Source: Syngnathus acus (lineage: Eukaryota > Chordata > Actinopteri > Syngnathiformes > Syngnathidae). From it: a stretch of 64,000 nucleotides of DNA. Under the pieces are notes generated by a model. The model ran no database searches. It was not told the origin of the DNA and saw nothing but the letters and a program-made list of their open reading frames with translations. Positions 52,295 to 64,000 of the stretch are shown here, piece by piece. The stretch is from positions 2,353,342 to 2,417,341 of the forward strand of contig NC_051090.1 of the NCBI RefSeq assembly GCF_901709675.1, in the 5' to 3' direction. Within the stretch, counting starts at the first letter, position 1; every line of letters starts with the position of its first letter. The position numbers and the translations under genes were made by a program.

Positions 52295-52880
52295 CCATTT
52301 ATTTCGTTAAAAATTCGTTGTTTTTTTCGTTTTCTCTCTTCGTTTTACATATCCAAATGATTTCCAACTATGGATTTTCGGTCGAAGCAGGTCATCAGTA
52401 AAGGAAGAGCAACTCCGGAGCAGTGCTGTGCTGTGTGCGTGTGCGCGTGTGAAAAACGGAGAAAAATACCCTCCAATAGGCTTCATTTAAACATAGACAA
52501 GCTTCGAAGCAATTTCAAAACACCAAGTTTAATCGTTTGATTTCTCAAGGTTTCCTCTTAGTTAAAAATCATCTGCATTAAATCATCGCCCTCCGCCAAC
52601 ATTATTTTATGGCTATGTGGAAAAAATATTTTACATGAACGATTATAAAAATCCCTTTAATTGGGTGTCATGGTTTCTTTAAACATAAATAATATATTTT
52701 GGGGAATATTTTGTTTAATGATTGAGGCCATATTTGACAACACTGAACAATTCATTGTCTGTTCAACTGGAAGAGGGAAAATGTACATTTGTGCTAACGG
52801 TTGCCATTCTTCTCGTCTTCGCTCCGACCTCTTCGGATTCTGGTTTGTGGTCTGGTTCTTGTGAACCTTCAAGTCCTGGA

Positions 52881-62225
<9,345 letters not shown>

Positions 62226-63448
62226 GGTGACACTGCAGGAGCAAAGAAAGGAGAGGAAGGACATTATTTTTGTCATCGTTTGGCCAGTTGCCACAGAACT
62301 CAAATAGAAAAGCTGATAGCCGTCGTTTAGGGCCATCACATGACCCGCAAACACATCAGCTGAGGGGGGCCATGGCGGCAGGGGGTCAGTGGACCGGGTC
62401 GGCTCCATCAGACATGCGCTCAGGAATCCGGCGGGATTATTGCTCACATGGAAGCCGACTAGCGCTCACGTGCTACGATTGAGGCCGAGGTCGGCGCTTC
62501 TGGTAGTTTGCAGGCTAGCGTAGAACTTTTTGGCCGTAACTATCCATCACTGGAGACGTCAGAGTCCACCCAGCGGACACCCCCGGGGCCGAGCTTTCAC
62601 TTGACTCACGCACTTGTGTGATGAGAATTTTGCTTCTGACGTCTTCACTAACCACATAACAACCTTGTCCAATTCATGTGATGGACCTCATCCTGGTCAT
62701 GAATGAGAGCCTTTGTGGGCGCCTCTTGCCCGCCGGCTGTACGAGCAATACAAACTGCTTTTTTAACAATTTTACACTCTTTTCATTATTTGATTCAGAT
62801 GAAGATTTAGTCCGTGCATAGTGTTTGTCAAGTGTGACGAGTTATGACATTGGACAGGAAAGCAAATATCCTTGAAATTCTGTGACCATTCTAAAATGAG
62901 CAAAATACACAAAAATGAAATAAAAATAAGATGCGAGTGTGCCGCAATTCAAGGGAAGAGGAGCCGCTTTGATTGGCGGCAAATGCAGTCAGCTGTGTTC
63001 ACACCCACAACAGCGCACAACACCCTTTCTCAAGGACGACTTGCGCACGTCTGCAAAATTATACTCTGTCTACTACGCCTCTCTGCGCAGATTTAGAATG
63101 TACGATACACCACATTTGTACTATTCACAACATGTGAGCGTTTAGACTTTGTCAAGAATGAAACCGGTCAGGACAGGGTAAGGACCAAGACTTTGAAATT
63201 AGAGCTAGACAAGAATAAGACTTGATGAAATCAAGACCATGACGGTATGTTAATATAATTAGTTATATATTTTTTGTTATTATGAACATTATGCCATTTC
63301 TAAAACTACAAATGAAATGGCGGCCTAAGACCTTTGCGTACTACTGTGTATATAAATACATGTAATAAAACAAGAAGCAAACTTGTGAAACTTAAACAGG
63401 CCACTTTGAATTTCACCAAGACAAGTGGGAGAGAGGATGAGCGCTTAC
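62226..63448. other. oca2: oca2 leader intron
   Basis: The acceptor at 62233 (CTCCTGCAG) and the donor at 63448 (GTAAGC on the minus strand) bracket this stretch. It holds no exon I can support. Confidence 0.45.
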
Positions 63449-63740
63449 CTACATTTACAAAAGTTGTTTAAGATGATGACGGGGGCAAGCAACGCTTCCG
63501 CTTGGCGACCTCCAGTGGGGCCGTGACTGAAGAAGATGATGGAGACAGAAGGAAGGGAGGAAGGAAGGAAGGGAAGGAGGCTGGAGGTGTCGGCGTCTCC
63601 TCTCCCAGCGAAGGAGGCGGATGGTCCTTGGCGGCCTGGACTGCAAAGGCTCGGCCGGCAGGGGAAGGTGGGAGGGTAAGAAGAGGGGGAGAAGAAGGAA
63701 GAGGAGAAGGAGGAGGAGGCCCAATCTTCTAATAGCTGCT
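63449..63740 (-). other. oca2: Candidate oca2 5' untranslated exon and promoter-proximal region
   Basis: On the minus strand a good donor (G|GTAAGC) follows 63449, matching the acceptor just before the oca2 start codon. The exon body is extremely pyrimidine-rich on the minus strand (GGA/GGAA repeats on the plus strand, about 63540-63720). The transcription start cannot be placed; a right edge near 63740 is a guess. Confidence 0.4.
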
Positions 63741-64000
63741 TAACTGCAAGACTTCGCCCAGTCCCCACCCCCTACAGCCCATTTAATCCTCACAACACTC
63801 CATAACGGCATTTTTGCAACACTCATTTTACTGCTCGAGTGATTTTCTACTCTAGATTTTCTTTTTTTTTTGGTCTCATAACTTGAACTGAAAAAGTTGT
63901 AAAAAAAAAATTTGCAGAGTTGACACCGAGTTGAAAATTGAAAACAAAATTGCAGAATGTACAGCTATAGAGCAGTTATATTTATATTATATCATATATA
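63741..64000. other. Right edge of window, no gene seen
   Basis: AT-rich DNA upstream of oca2. In mammals HERC2 follows OCA2; nothing of it is visible before the window ends. Confidence 0.5.

Larger units (their letters stand above)
49353..52880. other. Convergent gabrg3/oca2 gap, rich in repeats
   Basis: After the gabrg3 stop there is a candidate AATAAA at 49628-49633, then an AAGCCTTAC-type tandem repeat (49.64-49.96 kb), a TGTATGGTATTG-rich stretch leading into a 36-bp minisatellite (50.46-51.29 kb), a TGACGTCA palindrome at 51307-51314, a direct duplication rich in CCAAT motifs (51.44-52.29 kb), and AT-rich DNA up to the oca2 stop. Candidate oca2 poly(A) signals on the minus strand are ATTAAA at 52656-52661 and AATAAA at 52298-52303. 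No gene was found. Confidence 0.6.

Overview
This window is vertebrate nuclear DNA. Genes are split into many short exons with GT-AG (and some GC-AG) introns, intergenic DNA is full of simple repeats, and the proteins are vertebrate-specific. The short introns, the density (six multi-exon genes in about 55 kb) and teleost-style repeats point to a ray-finned fish with a compact genome. The species cannot be named from the sequence alone.

The gene order is the conserved block of human 15q11-q13, the Angelman/Prader-Willi region: ube3a (-, 7.2-10.4 kb), atp10a (+, 13.4-23.9 kb), gabrb3 (-, 27.0-31.6 kb, possibly with a distal start at 38.7 kb), gabra5 (+, 33.8-40.5 kb), gabrg3 (+, 43.6-49.4 kb) and oca2 (-, 52.9-62.2 kb). 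I rebuilt all six coding regions exon by exon. Every junction is in phase, giving predicted proteins of 791, 1370, 479, 461, 449 and 836 residues.

Layout: 1-6 kb holds no gene I recognise, only a small GC-rich island with open frames on both strands. ube3a and atp10a are divergent around a GC-rich zone. atp10a and gabrb3 converge on a gap holding a degraded tandem repeat. gabrb3 and gabra5 are head to head. gabra5 and gabrg3 are in tandem. gabrg3 and oca2 converge on a repeat-rich gap with a 36-bp minisatellite and a duplicated CCAAT-rich segment.

Function: gabrb3, gabra5 and gabrg3 encode beta, alpha and gamma subunits that can assemble into one GABA-A chloride channel. ube3a is a HECT ubiquitin ligase, atp10a a P4-ATPase lipid flippase, and oca2 a melanosomal membrane transporter. 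They are linked by ancient synteny, not by a shared pathway.

Most notable observations: (1) two phase-matched minus-strand exons with a predicted signal peptide and a GC-rich upstream zone suggest a distal gabrb3 first exon inside gabra5 intron 7; (2) residues that build the benzodiazepine site are replaced in both gabra5 (His to Leu) and gabrg3 (Phe to Ile), while the GABA-site residues remain; (3) the ube3a start codon is split by an intron; (4) atp10a is inverted relative to the human order as I recall it.
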